The position numbers and the translations under genes are program-made. Shown one piece after another: positions 61,965 through 64,000 of a DNA stretch of 64,000 bases. This DNA comes from Paramylibacter kogurei (lineage in GTDB: Bacteria > Pseudomonadota > Alphaproteobacteria > Rhodobacterales > Rhodobacteraceae), in assembly GCF_002742285.1 (NCBI RefSeq), contig NZ_MDGM01000003.1:234012-298011 (forward strand). Reading direction: 5' to 3'. The stretch's first letter is position 1. Each line of letters starts with the position of its first letter. The notes under the pieces are model-generated. The model made no database searches. It was not told where the DNA came from and worked only from the letters and a program-made list of their open reading frames with translations.

Positions 61965-62384
61965 TTGCCGAAAGATGTTGCAAATTCAGTACCAGAAGTT
62001 TTTGAGGGGCAGGACTTTAAGATCATTGTACATGATAGGTGCTGGAATTTCGATTATGACAGCTACTATATTATGGAACCAAGTGAATCAAATAGTGGCG
62101 GTTGGGAAGTTTGGGAAGCAGAGTGGTTGGATGCCGAGATGAAGAAAGCTGACTTGAAACATGTATTACTTGAGGCCCATGGAAAAGCGTTTGCCAAAAT
62201 TAAAGACTTACATCTGGCTTTATCATTTTTACCTATAGGGTTTGGTTGCGGTTACAAAGACGGCCTGAAGACAATGAAGCAAGCCAATAAGTTTGCCTTT
62301 CAATCACTGTCTGGTGAAATAGATTGTGCCGATCTTATTGAGGCGGCGGGTCAGTGGCATCACCCCAAAGACAAATCAAAATAA
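61965..62384 (+). CDS. Protein of unknown function (139 residues), TTG start
   Basis: TTG start with AAGGAG six bases upstream. The product is soluble and moderately acidic, with FKIIVHDRCWNFDYDSYYIM, WEVWEAEWLDAEMKKADLKH and a cysteine-containing GFGCGYKDGLKTMKQANKFA. No signal peptide, membrane segment or known catalytic motif is visible and I recognise no family. It is divergent from the 58-residue gene and followed by 448 bp without a conventional gene. Codon use, with many AAA, GAT and TAT codons, differs from the core genes and fits acquired DNA. Confidence 0.7.
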   Translation: MPKDVANSVPEVFEGQDFKIIVHDRCWNFDYDSYYIMEPSESNSGGWEVWEAEWLDAEMKKADLKHVLLEAHGKAFAKIKDLHLALSFLPIGFGCGYKDGLKTMKQANKFAFQSLSGEIDCADLIEAAGQWHHPKDKSK

Positions 62385-62566
62385 ATGGCCACCCAAGACA
62401 CACTTGGATTGCATCTCAGGTGATTACAGGGGACCTCAAAACTACTCGCGCAGCCTATCAAGCGTTCCCTATGGTTTAGGTATTTACTATATGATGTTGT
62501 GAGCCGTTGGTGCCTTAACTTTCAATCGCTCTATAATGAAGAGCAGGCCGAAGCTCCTCAATGCAT

Positions 62567-62668
62567 TTAGCTAGAAACTTTGGTAGCACCCTGCTCCCAC
62601 ACAAGGCGAGGCGCTCCCTTTAAACGGGGAGATTGTTGCATGTTGATGACTGTGTTGAAGATTTTCAT
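62567..62668 (-). CDS. Candidate 33-codon peptide gene in a structured transcript
   Basis: ATG at 62668 with AAAGGG eight bases upstream; stop TAA at 62567-62569. The peptide starts MKIFNTVINMQQSPRLKGAP and ends TKVSS. It is basic and probably not membrane-bound. It sits 164 bp downstream of the ParB-like gene, behind its own TTGACA promoter (62741-62769), and inside a long-range stem. It may instead be the non-coding part of a structured RNA; the ribosome site and promoter are the only support for translation. Confidence 0.3.
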   Translation of the reverse strand: MKIFNTVINMQQSPRLKGAPRLVWEQGATKVSS

Positions 62669-62701
62669 TTTGGTTTCCCTTTATTGATTTAAAGGGGGAG
62701 C
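62613..62701. promoter_or_regulatory. Long-range inverted repeat enclosing a ribosome site
   Basis: GCTCCCTTTAAA (62613-62624) pairs with TTTAAAGGGGGAGC (62688-62701; two extra G). In the minus-strand transcript the stem encloses the ribosome site and start of the 33-codon ORF. The surrounding 62385-62832 has no larger gene; the remainder of that stretch shows nothing I can name. Confidence 0.4.
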
Positions 62702-62740
62702 GAGACCTACCCGCAAGTGGATAGAATAGCACCCTCCCAC

Positions 62741-62769
62741 CTTAAAATCTAAATGCTGAATCCTGTCAA
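62741..62769 (-). promoter_or_regulatory. Probable sigma-70 promoter reading leftward
   Basis: On the minus strand a perfect -35 TTGACA (complement of 62764-62769) is followed after 17 bp by TTTAAG (complement of 62741-62746; 4 of 6 to TATAAT). It is placed to drive the structured transcript and small ORF ending at 62567. Confidence 0.5.
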
Positions 62770-62832
62770 GTGGAAGGGGTGATTGGTATACAAAATGTAC
62801 ACTTATGTTAAGGATACCCTAAAAGCTCCCTT

Positions 62833-63786
62833 TCAAGTGTCTTCGCAGGTATCCAGCTCCTCATTAAAGACACCATGATCCTCTAGGACACGCTCAACGA
62901 GTAACTCTAGTAGTCGTGGAGAATACTCGCCTACCCCTAGCAAGAAAGTATCAAGATCACTCAAAAGGCTTTTCCCGAAAGTACGACCCAAAGCCTTTCC
63001 AATCTCGATGGCTTTCAGCTTCTGTTCGTCTGGCGTAAAGTCCCCAACCGCTTTGCCTCCATTTGCTGTTTCCAATGCTTCTGCCCAACTCAAGTCTATT
63101 GGGCTGGATAAACTGATCACTTCATCGTTGGTAAAGCGCTTCAATTCCATCTCAGACAAAGCACGGTAAGTCTTCCGCATGTTCCCTACTTGCGAGGCAC
63201 TTGCAGTAACCAGTTTAGTCAACTCTCTCTTTGACAACACCCACTTCCCATCTTCAGCCGCATCAAGACAAACTCTTCTCCAAGCCCCATTGCTTCGGGC
63301 GGTGGCGGTGAGTGGTTCTGACACCTTTTTATTAGCCTGAATAGTAACGTCAAAGGCCTCTTCAAAAGTACCCTCAAAGACCTCTACTGGCACTTCAAAG
63401 TTATCTTCTGTCTCGCCCACCTCATCAATGTATTTGAGATAGGCGGCGTGGCGATGGTGTCCGTCGAGAATGAGCCACCGTTGGCCTGAGAACCAAACTG
63501 TAATTGGGTCTAACCTATTGTCTGGTTCCCCCCTCAAGTTTCTTAAAAGGTTATCGACATGGTAAGGGATAGTGCCATTGTGATTGCTGTAATCCAGCTC
63601 CCTTTGTTGGAATACCTGATCCTCGATTTCAAGTTTAGATAGGGGTAACTTTCGGGGTCTCTGCTTTCGTATCGTTTGTGTGTTGATCTCTGATTTAACA
63701 CGGGCAACGACCTCAGTTCTGTTTTGAGGGCTCCAATCATTATCGTCTTCAAAGAGTGGGATAGAGGCATCAAGTTCATCAGACAT
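62833..63786 (-). CDS. Orphan ParB-like nuclease-domain protein
   Basis: 317 residues from ATG 63786 with GGGG upstream. The N-terminal half carries a ParB-fold segment: LPLSKLEIEDQVFQQRELDY, DPITVWFSGQRWLILDGHHR and HAAYLKYID, where DGHHRHAA replaces the GERR(W/Y)RA of chromosomal ParB. A helix-turn-helix-like stretch follows (SKRELTKLVTASASQVGNMR). No parA partner or parS-like repeat is adjacent. Orphan ParB-domain proteins are frequent on plasmids, phages and islands, where they act in regulation or as nucleases. The IS3 transposase gene ends 44 bp upstream. Confidence 0.75.
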   Translation of the reverse strand: MSDELDASIPLFEDDNDWSPQNRTEVVARVKSEINTQTIRKQRPRKLPLSKLEIEDQVFQQRELDYSNHNGTIPYHVDNLLRNLRGEPDNRLDPITVWFSGQRWLILDGHHRHAAYLKYIDEVGETEDNFEVPVEVFEGTFEEAFDVTIQANKKVSEPLTATARSNGAWRRVCLDAAEDGKWVLSKRELTKLVTASASQVGNMRKTYRALSEMELKRFTNDEVISLSSPIDLSWAEALETANGGKAVGDFTPDEQKLKAIEIGKALGRTFGKSLLSDLDTFLLGVGEYSPRLLELLVERVLEDHGVFNEELDTCEDT

Positions 63787-63829
63787 AGCTTCATACCCCA
63801 CAGAATGTTTGACGATCTACGCATGTTGT

Positions 63830-64000
63830 CTAGCCCCATTTTTCTGTACCACTAATTTTGGCTTTCTCTAATAAGGTTTCTGGAACTGGCGGGCGCATAT
63901 TCAATGCCTGGTGTGGCCTGATGTGGTTATATTCTCTGAGCCACAGATTTATAGCCACCTGTGCTTGCCTGACACTGTGGAACCATTCGGCGTTTAGCAC
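63830..64000 (-). mobile_element. IS3-family transposase (OrfB), C-terminal end, cut by window edge
   Basis: The minus strand encodes 56 residues up to the window border: LNAEWFHSVRQAQVAINLWL, REYNHIRPHQALNMRPPVPE, then a short tail and TAG at 63830-63832. The E in LREYN and the NxxRPHxALxxxxPxE block are the rve integrase end typical of IS3-group transposases. The upstream part and orfA lie to the right of the window. The insertion sequence's terminal inverted repeat should lie within the 44 bp before the ParB-like gene but cannot be pinned without the other end. Confidence 0.9.

Noticed and set aside
63543..63839. 98-codon frame at the start of the ParB-like gene
   Set aside because: Overlaps the ParB-like frame and the transposase end, with no conserved sequence.

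Overview
The window looks like a stretch of chromosome from a marine alphaproteobacterium, most likely a low-GC member of the Rhodobacterales (Roseobacter lineage, roughly 46-48% GC by eye). This placement rests on gene content and order: a threonine dehydrogenase of the type lacking structural-zinc cysteines; gpsA-tsaD divergent from hemD, a mitofilin-like gene and hemY; and rsfS-rlmH-gpmI-envC-ctpA-rppH in one direction. No 16S gene is present, so genus and species are open.

Layout. 1-3660: end of manC and gmd (GDP-mannose to GDP-4-keto-6-deoxymannose), convergent with a fucosyltransferase-like protein fused to a TPR-like tail. 3759-8720: glutaryl-CoA dehydrogenase, a GMC oxidoreductase, the pseudouridine-degrading pair psuK-psuG and a small unknown. 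8811-14157: a LuxR solo, a small zinc-ribbon protein, threonine catabolism (kbl-tdh) below an XRE-cupin regulator with a long dyad between them, and a DUF1963 protein. 14308-16754: msrB-msrA-selO, an oxidative-damage operon. 16944-21342: a signalling block with a periplasmic solute-binding protein, hybrid histidine kinase, MarR regulator, lone receiver and a candidate 56-residue protein closed by a clean terminator. 21432-26337: an imelysin / di-haem / imelysin / DUF1513 cluster, probably for iron. 26462-33849: an SDR enzyme, a full oppABCDF peptide importer, and a divergent IclR regulator behind a 37-bp palindrome. 33984-38041: a Wzz/GumC-like protein plus yjbH and yjbF, an exopolysaccharide export block. 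38179-50735: DUF2853, extensin-like, DUF1761, gpsA, tsaD, hemD, mitofilin-like, hemY, an ornithine cyclodeaminase homologue, HAD, DUF188, sthA, GNAT and class III alcohol dehydrogenase. 50802-52886: small envelope proteins, including an I78 inhibitor and cytochrome c'. 52942-58774: housekeeping run from rppH to rsfS.

From about 58.8 kb the character changes: longer spacers, AT-rich DNA, unknown genes, a Fic protein, small divergent genes, an orphan ParB-like protein and an IS3-family transposase end. A 17-bp copy of what looks like a tRNA 3' end at 59952-59968 suggests the left attachment scar of an integrated element running rightward out of the window. Upstream of fic lies an array of TTGTGTCT and ATACACAA half-sites repeating with an exact 70-bp period. 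The element also has a divergent promoter dyad (61888-61918) and a consensus-type promoter reading into a structured leader with a 33-codon ORF (62567-62769). This right-hand end is the least explained part of the window.

Functions and motifs were assigned by reading translated sequence and recalling families; no searches were run. Start codons were moved inward where a Shine-Dalgarno match or operon spacing favoured it.
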